A DNA stretch of 64,000 nucleotides from Methylocapsa sp. S129 (GTDB taxonomy: Bacteria; Pseudomonadota; Alphaproteobacteria; Rhizobiales; Beijerinckiaceae): positions 789,125-853,124 of the forward strand of contig NZ_LMUI01000011.1 of assembly GCF_009765995.1 (NCBI RefSeq). Direction: 5' to 3'. The position numbers were made by a program, and so were the translations under genes. The notes beneath the pieces were generated by a model. It was not told the DNA's origin. It made no database searches and saw only the letters and a program-made list of their open reading frames with translations. Positions 7,165 to 14,300 of this stretch are shown in pieces; the first letter of the stretch is position 1, and each line of letters starts with the position of its first letter.

Positions 7165-7938
7165 TCAGTTCAGGACCTTGAAGCCCTGACGCTCGAAGAT
7201 CGCACGCCCCGCGGGCGACTTCAAATAGGTCAGGAACTTCGCCGCGGCTTCATGATGCGATGAGGCGGTCAGCGCGAAGGGATAAAGGATCGGCGCATGC
7301 GACGCCTCCGGGAATGTGGCGACGACCTTGACGGTGGGATCGGCGACGGCGTCGGTGGCATAGACAATGCCCAGCGGCGCTTCGCCGCGCGCGACAAAGG
7401 CGAGCGCGGCGCGCACGTTGTCGGTCATCGCCAGATGCGGTTCGACGACGCTCCACAGCCCGAGATTGCGTAAAGCTTCCTTCGCATAGCGGCCGACCGG
7501 CACGGTGTTGACCTCGCCGGTTGCCAAATGCCCGGCGCCGATCGCCTTGTCGAAAGCGTCAGGGGTGAGCGCGAGCGTGTCGGTCGCCGATTGCTTGGGG
7601 GCGACGACGACAAGCTGGTTGCCGAGCAGATCGGACCGGCTGTCGGCCTTCACTGCGGCGCCTTTGACGGCTTCGTCCATCGATTCCTCGTCTGCCGAAG
7701 CGAACATGTCAGCCGGCGCCCCGGCGACGATCTGGCGCGCCAGAGCGAGCGAGCCGCCGTAGCTGATCTTGATCTCCGCGCCGCCCTCCGCATGAAAGGC
7801 GACGGAGGCCGCATCGAGCGCGCTCTTCAGGCTCGCGGCGGCGAAGACGACGATGGGTTCATCGGCGCGGGCGGGCCATGCGACACACGGCAGCGCCACG
7901 CAAAGGGCGATGGACGCGAGGCGAAGCAGTGGGCGCAT
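7165..7938 (-). CDS. modA: Molybdate ABC transporter substrate-binding protein
   Basis: A 257-residue periplasmic binding protein with a signal peptide (to about residue 25, ARADEP). It has the ModA hallmarks VFAAASLKSALD, SYGGSLALARQI and GAPADMFASADEESM near residues 30-105, and the closing VGRYAKEAL and PTVKVVATFPEASHAPILYPFAL segments. It would capture molybdate or tungstate. The operon continues with mop, a secreted unknown and a ModE-like gene, but no ModB permease or ModC ATPase is present anywhere in the window. A ModE-type box lies 41 bases upstream. Confidence 0.92.
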   Translation of the reverse strand: MRPLLRLASIALCVALPCVAWPARADEPIVVFAAASLKSALDAASVAFHAEGGAEIKISYGGSLALARQIVAGAPADMFASADEESMDEAVKGAAVKADSRSDLLGNQLVVVAPKQSATDTLALTPDAFDKAIGAGHLATGEVNTVPVGRYAKEALRNLGLWSVVEPHLAMTDNVRAALAFVARGEAPLGIVYATDAVADPTVKVVATFPEASHAPILYPFALTASSHHEAAAKFLTYLKSPAGRAIFERQGFKVLN

Positions 7939-7978
7939 AAATATTTCCGGATTTGTTGGCGGCAGGTCCGTGGCTGCG

Positions 7979-8002
7979 CGCTATTTGCATTAGGATATAG
8001 CG
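7979..8002. promoter_or_regulatory. ModE box upstream of modA
   Basis: Read on the minus strand, the site is CGCTATAT, eight bases, then AAATAGCG. This is a 24-base near-palindrome with the half-site sequence and spacing of known ModE operators (CGnTATAT-N8-ATATAnCG). It is 41 bases upstream of the modA start, where binding would block the promoter. The match was judged by eye from memory of the published consensus. Confidence 0.7.
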
Positions 8003-8035
8003 CTTGGCACGCAGAGACTAGGCGGTAATGGCTCC

Positions 8036-8055
8036 CCTTCCCCCTCGGGGGAAGG
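8036..8055. terminator. GC-rich hairpin after the aminotransferase gene
   Basis: An 8-bp perfect stem (CCTTCCCC / GGGGAAGG) with a four-base loop lies 12 bases downstream of the aminotransferase stop and upstream of the ModE box. There is no T-run, so termination is uncertain. Confidence 0.35.
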
Positions 8056-8067
8056 ATCGCTAGCGCC

Positions 8068-8925
8068 TCACCCCGAATGCGCAAACGCCCAGTAAAGCTC
8101 CCGCGCGCGTCGGAAGGCCGGCCCGGGCTGCAGGTCGCGTTGATCGATGCGGCGCACCGGCGTCACCTTGCCGAAATTGCCGACCACGAAGATCTCGTCC
8201 GCCTCGTCGAAATCGGCAAAGCTCAAGGTTGCTTCCCGCGCATCCTTGCCGTCCTCGCCGAGCAGCTTCAGCACGCGCTGGCGCGTCACGCCATTGAGGA
8301 AGCTGCCATTGGCCATCGGCGTCTTGATCACGCCGTCCTTGGCCATGAATATGTTGGCGGTGGCGAGTTCCGCGACATTGCCGAGCACGTCGCACAGGAT
8401 GCAGTTGTCGAAGCCGCGCGTGCGCGCCTCCATCAGGGCGCGCGCATTATTGGGATAGAGGCAGCCGGCCTTGGCGTCGATCGGCATGGTGTCGGCGGTC
8501 GGCTTGCGATAGGCCGAGCGCGTGATCGCTATGCCGGTCGGCTCGGGCAGCGGCGCTTCATAGATCGACAGCAGGAAGCGCGTCGAATCGGGGTCGGGCG
8601 GCACAGAGCCAACGCCGTTGCGTTCGGCCCAATACATCGGGCGGATATAGAGGGCCGTTCCCGGCGCGAATTTCTTCACGCCTTCGCGCGCCAGCTCGGC
8701 GATCGCCTCTTCGCTCATCGTCGGCTTCAGCCACATAGTTTTGGCCGAACGATTGACCCGCGCGCAATGACGATCGAGATCGGGCGTTACGCCTTCGAAA
8801 GCGCGGGCGCCGTCGAACACGCTGGAGCCGAGCCAGAAAGCATGGCTGCGCGGCCCAAGGATCGGCTTGTTGCCCTCGATCCATTCGCCGTCGAAAAAGG
8901 TGAAAGTCTGCGACCAATCCGCCAT
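8068..8925 (-). CDS. ilvE: Branched-chain amino acid aminotransferase (fold-type IV PLP enzyme)
   Basis: A 285-residue class IV aminotransferase that interconverts branched-chain amino acids and their 2-oxo acids. The ATG at 8925 (MADWSQTFTFFDGEWIEGN) is preferred over the longer frame to 9003, which adds a basic non-conserved segment. The PLP lysine lies in IDAKAGCLYPNNARA, the PLP-nitrogen glutamate in GNVAELATANIF, and YIRPMYWAE is the arginine/tyrosine substrate loop. It appears monocistronic. D-amino-acid transaminase or aminodeoxychorismate lyase are relatives, but the length and motifs favour IlvE. Confidence 0.85.
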   Translation of the reverse strand: MADWSQTFTFFDGEWIEGNKPILGPRSHAFWLGSSVFDGARAFEGVTPDLDRHCARVNRSAKTMWLKPTMSEEAIAELAREGVKKFAPGTALYIRPMYWAERNGVGSVPPDPDSTRFLLSIYEAPLPEPTGIAITRSAYRKPTADTMPIDAKAGCLYPNNARALMEARTRGFDNCILCDVLGNVAELATANIFMAKDGVIKTPMANGSFLNGVTRQRVLKLLGEDGKDAREATLSFADFDEADEIFVVGNFGKVTPVRRIDQRDLQPGPAFRRARELYWAFAHSG

Positions 8926-9084
8926 TTTTGGTTCTCGTTCGTCCAGAGTTCGATGAAAATGAGGTTCGGACCGTAAGTTAAGGCGGCTGAAACGCAAAAT
9001 CACGCGTTTGCGACGACTATTTTGGGCTTAAGTTAAATGATCTCGCCGCCTCGCCGCGGCCAGATGACTCCAGGGGGTCGAATC

Positions 9085-10008
9085 ATGGGCTGGCTGCTCG
9101 ATAATTCCCTCGCGGACATGCGGGGCCCCGATTTCCTGATGTTTTACGGAATATTCGCCTGCGTCGTTCTGATCGGCGCTTATTTCTACCTCGAGACGCG
9201 GGACACGACAGGCGGAATGACGCCGCCCCCGACGCCGCGCGATATCGATCCCTATGAACTCTCCTACTTGCGCGGCGGGATCAATGAAATCATTCGCACG
9301 GTGATCTATGCGCTCCGCCAGAAGGGGCTGATCGCCTTCGAGAAGGGGCGCATCCAGGCCAGCGGCGTCAGCGCGCAGGAACTCGCGCCTATCGAACGCC
9401 TTGTTTTCGATGCGGTGTCGCCCGCGCCGAAAATCGCCGCGCTGTTCGCGGACAGGGATCTGCGAAACGCTCTGGAGCGCTTGTGCGGCGCCGCCAAACA
9501 ACGCTTGTCGGCCCAGCAATTGCTCGCGCCGCCGGAGATTCGCCGCGCCGGCTATTTCGCGTTGGCGATCGCTGGCGGCCTGCTCGTCGCGTTCGCCGCC
9601 TACAAGGCCTGGGCGGCCATCATGCACGGCCGGTCGAATCTCGGCTTTTTGTTCATCGAGACGGCGTGGTCGTGCGGCGCGCTTTTCTTGATATTCCGGA
9701 AGAAGACCGCCAGCGTCGCCAGCAAACGCGGCAAGGCTTTTCTGGCGCAGATTCAACTGGCCTATTCCGGCCATGTCGGCGCCGTTTTCGGCGCCGCGAC
9801 TGAGGGGATCGGGGGGAGCGCAGCGGCGGGCGGCGCCGCGCTGCTCATGGTGGGCCTGTTCGGCTTCGCCATCTTGAAGGGCACGCCCGACGCGGCGCTC
9901 GCCCAGGCGTTCGCGCAATCGTCTGGATCGGGCGGCGATGGCGGCGGCGGATGTGGGGGCGGTGGCGGAGGGGGGTGTGGCGGCTGCGGCGGCGGGGGAG
10001 GAGACTAG
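9085..10008 (+). CDS. TIGR04222-type membrane protein with C-terminal Gly/Cys tail
   Basis: A 307-residue protein. The ATG at 9085 is chosen for the AGGGGG about eight bases upstream. It has an N-terminal membrane segment (about 17-36), a cytosolic-looking domain with the family YLRGG motif at 61-65, and three further hydrophobic segments (about 156-175, 187-204, 246-265). The last 27 residues are almost only glycine with Cys at 290, 298 and 301 and a terminal Asp307. This matches the TIGR04222 family, defined by such tails and functionally uncharacterised. Its stop lies two bases from the next gene, a DUF692 oxygenase; the tail is therefore a candidate substrate for that enzyme (inference). 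Confidence 0.8.
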   Translation: MGWLLDNSLADMRGPDFLMFYGIFACVVLIGAYFYLETRDTTGGMTPPPTPRDIDPYELSYLRGGINEIIRTVIYALRQKGLIAFEKGRIQASGVSAQELAPIERLVFDAVSPAPKIAALFADRDLRNALERLCGAAKQRLSAQQLLAPPEIRRAGYFALAIAGGLLVAFAAYKAWAAIMHGRSNLGFLFIETAWSCGALFLIFRKKTASVASKRGKAFLAQIQLAYSGHVGAVFGAATEGIGGSAAAGGAALLMVGLFGFAILKGTPDAALAQAFAQSSGSGGDGGGGCGGGGGGGCGGCGGGGGD

Positions 10009-10010
10009 CG

Positions 10011-10850
10011 ATGGCCGCACTCGCCGATCTCACGCCTCTTGGGGTCGGCCTTGGCTATCGTGCGCCGTTTCGCGCCGATCTGTTCGCCAGTCGCGAAAGG
10101 GTCGATTTTCTGGAGGTGATCGCCGATCATTATTTCGACGCGGCCCAGGAAAAGCTTGATGAGCTTGATCTGCTCGCCAATCATTTCACGCTGATCCCGC
10201 ATGGGCTCGATCTGTCGATCGGCAGCGCCGAGGGGATCGATAGCGCTTATCTCGATCGCTTCGCCGCGCTGATCGACCGGCTCGATCCGCCCTATTGGAG
10301 CGAGCATCTTTCGTTCACGCGCGCCGGCGGCGTTTCGATCGGCCATCTCGCCTGCCTGCCCTATACGCGGGAAGCGGTGGACGCGGTTGTCCGGAACGTC
10401 GAGATCGTCCGCCGGCGGATCAAGGTTCCGCTGATCCTCGAGAACATCACCGCGACGGTGTTGATTCCGGGCGCGGAAATGGACGAGCCGGCATTTGTCG
10501 ACGCGGTGCTCAGCGAGGCCGATTGCGGCTGGCTGTGCGACGTGACCAACCTCTTCACCAATGCGGTCAACGAGGGGCGCGATGTCTCGGCCGAACTCGA
10601 TCGCTGGCCATGGGAGCGCGTCGTGCAGATGCATTTTGCCGGCGGCCGCATCAGCGAGGGCGTGCTGATCGACAGTCACGACGGGCCGACCTCACCGGAG
10701 GTCTGGCGCCTGCTAGAGGCGGCGGTCGCCCGCTCCAAGGTGAAAGGCATCATCCTGGAGCGCGACGAACGCCTGCCGCCGTTCGGCCAATTGCTGGATG
10801 AACTCGACAAGGCGCGCGCGATCGGCCGATGGCTCGGGCGATGGCCTTAA
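10011..10850 (+). CDS. DUF692 family multinuclear non-heme iron oxygenase (MNIO), MbnB/BufB-like
   Basis: A 279-residue TIM-barrel protein of the DUF692 (MNIO) family. The start at 10011 is preceded by GGAGGAG inside the end of the upstream gene. Likely metal ligands are conserved: His40 (ADHYFD), His64 (IPHGLDLSIGS), Glu98/His99 (WSEHLSFT), Glu144/Asn145 (LENITA), Asp177 (CDVTN), His208 (QMHFAGG), Asp221/His223 (DSHDGPT) and Glu250 (LERDE). Characterised relatives (MbnB, BufB/HvfB, TglH) use two or three irons to oxidise Cys or acidic residues in ribosomal peptides. The substrate here is probably the adjacent Gly/Cys tail, unproven. Confidence 0.88.
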   Translation: MAALADLTPLGVGLGYRAPFRADLFASRERVDFLEVIADHYFDAAQEKLDELDLLANHFTLIPHGLDLSIGSAEGIDSAYLDRFAALIDRLDPPYWSEHLSFTRAGGVSIGHLACLPYTREAVDAVVRNVEIVRRRIKVPLILENITATVLIPGAEMDEPAFVDAVLSEADCGWLCDVTNLFTNAVNEGRDVSAELDRWPWERVVQMHFAGGRISEGVLIDSHDGPTSPEVWRLLEAAVARSKVKGIILERDERLPPFGQLLDELDKARAIGRWLGRWP

Positions 10851-11428
10851 GCGCGGTTCAGGCGGCGCTGGCGCGCCTGTTCACCGACGAGGCGGCGCGC
10901 GCGGCCTTTCTGCGCGATCCGCAGGGCGCGGGGCGCTCGCTTGGGCTCGATGAAGGCGAGGCCAACATGCTCGCGGCGATCGCGCCGAAAGCCTTGCGTC
11001 AGTTCGCCGGCGGCCTGAAAGCCAAACGCGCGCTCGACGCGCGCAAAGCGATGCCGCTCACCGCCAAAGCGCTTGGCGAGGCTTTCGGCCGTCATTTCCG
11101 CGCCGCCGCGCAATCGGCGCCGGCCGGCGCCAGCCGCGTGAGAGAAGCGCGGGCGCTCGCGATGCGGCTCGCCGCGCTCGCTCATGAGCGCAAGTTTGAG
11201 CCCAAATGGGCCGGCGATCTCGCTCGCTACGAGGCGGCTTTCGTCGAGGCCGCGCACAGGCGATTCGGGTTGCGGTTGCTGTGGTTTGGCTATCCCGTCG
11301 GCGCCATCGCCGCATCGCTTCACGCCGGCGCCCCCGTCAGCGCTATCGCTCCGGCAACGACGCTCGGCCTATGGGCGCGGCGGCCGGGAGGACGGCTCTT
11401 CCATCGCTTATGGTCCTTGACGCGTTGA
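10829..11428 (+). CDS. Helical partner protein of the DUF692 enzyme, unknown family
   Basis: A protein of 199 residues, or 195 if the second ATG at 10841 is used (MALSAVQAALARLFTDEAARAAFLRDP, which looks the better N-terminus). It overlaps the DUF692 stop, implying translational coupling. The first 60 residues (FLRDPQGAGRSLGLDEGEANMLAAIAPKAL) resemble the short helical leader-binding or LigA-like modules found beside MNIO enzymes. The remainder is Arg/Ala-rich helix with a hydrophobic stretch near 155-175. MNIO enzymes generally need such a partner to bind substrate, so it is interpreted as the MbnC/BufC analogue. No sequence family was recognised with certainty. Confidence 0.6.
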   Translation: MARAMALSAVQAALARLFTDEAARAAFLRDPQGAGRSLGLDEGEANMLAAIAPKALRQFAGGLKAKRALDARKAMPLTAKALGEAFGRHFRAAAQSAPAGASRVREARALAMRLAALAHERKFEPKWAGDLARYEAAFVEAAHRRFGLRLLWFGYPVGAIAASLHAGAPVSAIAPATTLGLWARRPGGRLFHRLWSLTR

Positions 11429-11514
11429 AATTGCCGGGCCGCGCCGCCGTCGCCGGAAGGCGGATAGTCGAGGACGCCTGTGTCGGATAAAGTCGCGCCG
11501 CCGAGACTTGCGAG

Positions 11515-12156
11515 ATGGAGAGCAAAACTTTGAACCCTGCGCGAAAGGCGTCGCTTCGGCTCACCCTGATCCGCCATGGCGAAACCGAATGGTCGCTTTC
11601 CGGCCAACACACCGGCCGCACGGACATTGCGCTGACCGCGCGCGGCGAGGATGGCGCCCGCGCGCTCGAACCCTGCTTGCGGGGGATCGCCTTCGCGCGC
11701 GTGCTGACCAGTCCGCGCGCCCGCGCGCAACGAACAGCCGTGTTGGCCGGGCTAGGGGCGGCGGCCGAGATCGAACCGGATCTGGCGGAATGGGATTATG
11801 GCGATTACGAAGGGCTGCGCTCCGCCGACATCCATAAGGAGCGGCCCGGCTGGAACATCTTTCGCGACGGATGTCCCCATGGCGAAACACCCGCAGAGGT
11901 CGCCGACCGCGCCGACCGGCTGCTCGCGCGGCTGCGCGCGGAGGGCGGCGAGATCGCGCTGTTCACGCACGGCCATTTCGGCCGCGTCCTCGCGGCGCGA
12001 TGGATTGGCGCGCCTGTGATCATGGGGGAGCGTTTCACGCTTGGCGTGGCGTCGCTCAGCGTACTTGGCTTTGAGCCTAGCCATCCCGAGACATCGACGG
12101 TAGTATTATGGAACTTTGATCCGTCGAACGAACCAGGGAGCGCGCGATGCAAGTGA
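11515..12156 (+). CDS. Histidine phosphatase family protein (phosphoglycerate mutase-like)
   Basis: A 213-residue phosphatase of the histidine (RHG) superfamily. The catalytic LIRHGETEWS lies at residues 18-27, the SSPRARAQRTA-like arginine region in LTSPRARAQRTA (about 66-77), the acid residue in EWDYGDYEG (92-100), and the second histidine in LFTHGHFGRVL. It dephosphorylates small phosphoesters; family members range from alpha-ribazole phosphatase to sugar phosphatases, and the substrate is not readable here. The last ten bases overlap the next gene (12147), so the two are translated together. It lies 86 bases after the DUF692 unit and may or may not be co-transcribed. Confidence 0.85.
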   Translation: MESKTLNPARKASLRLTLIRHGETEWSLSGQHTGRTDIALTARGEDGARALEPCLRGIAFARVLTSPRARAQRTAVLAGLGAAAEIEPDLAEWDYGDYEGLRSADIHKERPGWNIFRDGCPHGETPAEVADRADRLLARLRAEGGEIALFTHGHFGRVLAARWIGAPVIMGERFTLGVASLSVLGFEPSHPETSTVVLWNFDPSNEPGSARCK

Positions 12157-12557
12157 ACCCCTATCTCCTGTTCAACGGCGATTGCGAAACGGCGTTCAGG
12201 TTTTATGAGCCAATCGTCGGCGGCAAAATTACCGCGATGTTGACCCATGTCGGCACGCCGATGGCGGCGCACACGCCGCCCGAATGGCATCACAAAATCC
12301 TTCACGTGAGCATGACAATCGGCGACACCGTTCTGATGGGTTCCGACGCGCCGCCGGACCGTTATGAAAAGCCTCAGGGTTTTTCCGTCTCACTTGTGCT
12401 CAAGGATACGGGCGCCGCAGATCGTATATTTCACGCTTTGGCGGAGGGCGGATCGGTGCGCATGCCGATCCAGAAGACCTTCTGGGCCGCTCGTTTTGGC
12501 ATGCTTGTCGATAAATTCGGCATTCCCTGGATGATTAACTGCGACGAGCCCGCCTAA
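12147..12557 (+). CDS. VOC family protein, PhnB-like
   Basis: A 136-residue vicinal-oxygen-chelate protein. It begins MQVNPYLLFNGDCETAFRFYEPIVGG, the standard PhnB/3-demethylubiquinone-like opening, and continues with ILHVSMTIGDTVLMGSD and the closing FWAARFGMLVDKFGIPWMINC. The PhnB group resembles glyoxalase folds but usually lacks the full metal site, and its biochemical role is unclear. The start lies inside the end of the histidine phosphatase gene, with AGGGAG upstream. Confidence 0.85.
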   Translation: MQVNPYLLFNGDCETAFRFYEPIVGGKITAMLTHVGTPMAAHTPPEWHHKILHVSMTIGDTVLMGSDAPPDRYEKPQGFSVSLVLKDTGAADRIFHALAEGGSVRMPIQKTFWAARFGMLVDKFGIPWMINCDEPA

Positions 12558-12610
12558 GCGCGGACGCCGCCGCCGGCGCGCGATGGACGAACGGCGCGGG
12601 ACGTGGGAAT

Positions 12611-12967
12611 ATGCAGGACGCGCGCCGCCGCGGCGGCGCTTCATCAGGAGAAGCGCCTCCGGTGAGCGACATCGCCACGACGCCAAAGACCAAAACCCGG
12701 ACGAAGACGGAACGACCGCGTCTGCACAAGGTCATTCTCGTCAACGACGATTATACGCCGCGCGAATTCGTCGTCACAGTGCTCAAGGGCGAATTCAGCA
12801 TGAGCGAGGATCAGGCGCATAAAGTGATGATCACCGCGCATCGGCGCGGGACCTGCGTCGTCGCGGTCTTCACCAAGGACGTCGCCGAGACCAAGGCGAC
12901 GCGCGCCATCGACGCGGGCCGCGCCAAAGGCTATCCGCTGCTGTTCACCACCGAGCCGGAGGAATAA
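12611..12967 (+). CDS. clpS: ATP-dependent Clp protease adaptor ClpS
   Basis: ClpS delivers N-degron substrates to ClpAP. The core KVILVNDDYTPREFVVTVLKGEF, the MxxVHxxG-type stretch HKVMITAHRRGTCVVAVFTKDVAETKA and the C-terminal GYPLLFTTEPEE cover the whole domain. It includes the hydrophobic-pocket residues (Asn-Asp-Asp near the start, the TAHRRG histidine). The length is 118 residues from the ATG at 12611; a GTG at 12662 with AGGAG eleven bases upstream would give a more usual 101-residue protein. No clpA follows in this window: the next gene is convergent. Confidence 0.9.
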   Translation: MQDARRRGGASSGEAPPVSDIATTPKTKTRTKTERPRLHKVILVNDDYTPREFVVTVLKGEFSMSEDQAHKVMITAHRRGTCVVAVFTKDVAETKATRAIDAGRAKGYPLLFTTEPEE

Positions 12968-12989
12968 CCGGCATCACGCCGAAGCGGTT

Positions 12990-14102
12990 TCAGCGCACGC
13001 CGGTGGTGCTGCCGCGAAACAAATCCTTCTGCTCGTGCGGCGGCGCGCGCCAATATTGCGGCGGCGCCTCGACCGTCGCGCCAAGCGCGGCCGCCGCACG
13101 CCACGGCCAGTGGGGATCGTAGAGCATGCCGCGCGCCAGCGCGACGAGATCAGCCTTGCCGCTCGCGACAATGTCCTCGGCTTGCTGAACCTCGGTGATC
13201 AGACCGACGGCGATCGTATTGACGCCAGCCCCTTCTTTTATCGCTTGCGCGAAGGGCGTCTGATAGCCGGGCCCCAGCGCGATCCGCTGCAACGGCGAAA
13301 CGCCGGCCGAGGACGCGTCGATCCAGTCGACGCCGCGGCTTTTAAGCGCCTTGGCGAAGGCGATGGTGTGCTCGACATCCCAGCCGCCTTCCACCCAATC
13401 TTTCGACGAGACCCTGATGCCGAGGGGTTTGTCAGCGGGGAAGGCGGCGCGCACCGCGTCGAACACTTCGAGCGGGAAGCGCATGCGGTTTTCGAGCGAA
13501 CCGCCATATTCGTCGCTGCGCTGATTGGATATCGGCGAAAGAAATTCATGCAGGAGATAGCCATGGGCCGCGTGCACCTCGATGGCGTCGATCCCCAGCC
13601 GCGCCGCGCGCTTGGCCGTCGCCGCGAAGGCGTCTCGCACCCGCTTGAGGCCGGCGGCGTCAAGCGCCAGCGGCGCCGGCTCGCCCTCCTTGTAGGGCGT
13701 GGCGGACGGACCATGCGGCGCCCAGCCGCCTTCGGACAGCGGGATCAACTGGCCGCCCTCCCAGGGCAAATGGCTCGACGCCTTGCGGCCGGCATGGGCG
13801 ATCTGCATCGCCACGGCGATCTTCGAATGCTTGCGGATCGCGGCCAGCACCGGCTTGAGCGCCGCTTCGGTGGAATCATCCCAAAGCCCAAGATCGCTGG
13901 GCGTAATGCGCCCGTCCGGTTCGACGGCCGTCGCCTCGATGCACAGCATGGCGGCGCCCGAAAGCGCGAGGCCGCCAAGATGAATCATATGCCACGCCGT
14001 CGCGCGGCCCTCTTCGGCCGAATATTGGCACATCGGGGAGACGACGATGCGATTGGGGAGGGTCAGGCTGCGCAGCGTGAATGGGGAAAATAGGGCGCTC
14101 AT
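12990..14102 (-). CDS. NADH:flavin oxidoreductase, old yellow enzyme (YqjM-like)
   Basis: A 370-residue FMN ene-reductase of the YqjM subgroup that reduces activated C=C bonds with NAD(P)H. The start at 14102 (MSALFSPFTLRSLTLPNRIVVSPMCQYSA) matches the family. The FMN-modulating cysteine is in PMCQYS; the substrate histidine pair is in QIAHAGRKAS and EVHAAHGYLLHEFLSPISNQRSDEYGGSLENR; the FMN phosphate-binding region is near VGLITEVQQAEDIVASGKADLVALARGMLYDP. It is followed by the convergent clpS. Physiological substrate unknown. Confidence 0.9.
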   Translation of the reverse strand: MSALFSPFTLRSLTLPNRIVVSPMCQYSAEEGRATAWHMIHLGGLALSGAAMLCIEATAVEPDGRITPSDLGLWDDSTEAALKPVLAAIRKHSKIAVAMQIAHAGRKASSHLPWEGGQLIPLSEGGWAPHGPSATPYKEGEPAPLALDAAGLKRVRDAFAATAKRAARLGIDAIEVHAAHGYLLHEFLSPISNQRSDEYGGSLENRMRFPLEVFDAVRAAFPADKPLGIRVSSKDWVEGGWDVEHTIAFAKALKSRGVDWIDASSAGVSPLQRIALGPGYQTPFAQAIKEGAGVNTIAVGLITEVQQAEDIVASGKADLVALARGMLYDPHWPWRAAAALGATVEAPPQYWRAPPHEQKDLFRGSTTGVR

Positions 14103-14300
14103 CGAGGGGCCTTCGGAAAAGAGAACGATCGGTTCCATATAAGGCTTCGAACCGATAAGCAAATAGGCGCGGCGGCCGGACGCTTCGATATCAGGCCGAG
14201 TCGAAAGATTGATGGTCGGGAGGAGTTCAATAATCGCAATCTTGCGCGTGGCGCCATTTTACCGGATAGTCATGTTTGAAATAGGCGCTGGCGGGCCGTC

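Noticed and set aside
7989-8011. TGGCACG upstream of modA as a sigma-54 -24 element
   Set aside because: The expected TTGC -12 element is absent at the required spacing, and the orientation is away from modA.
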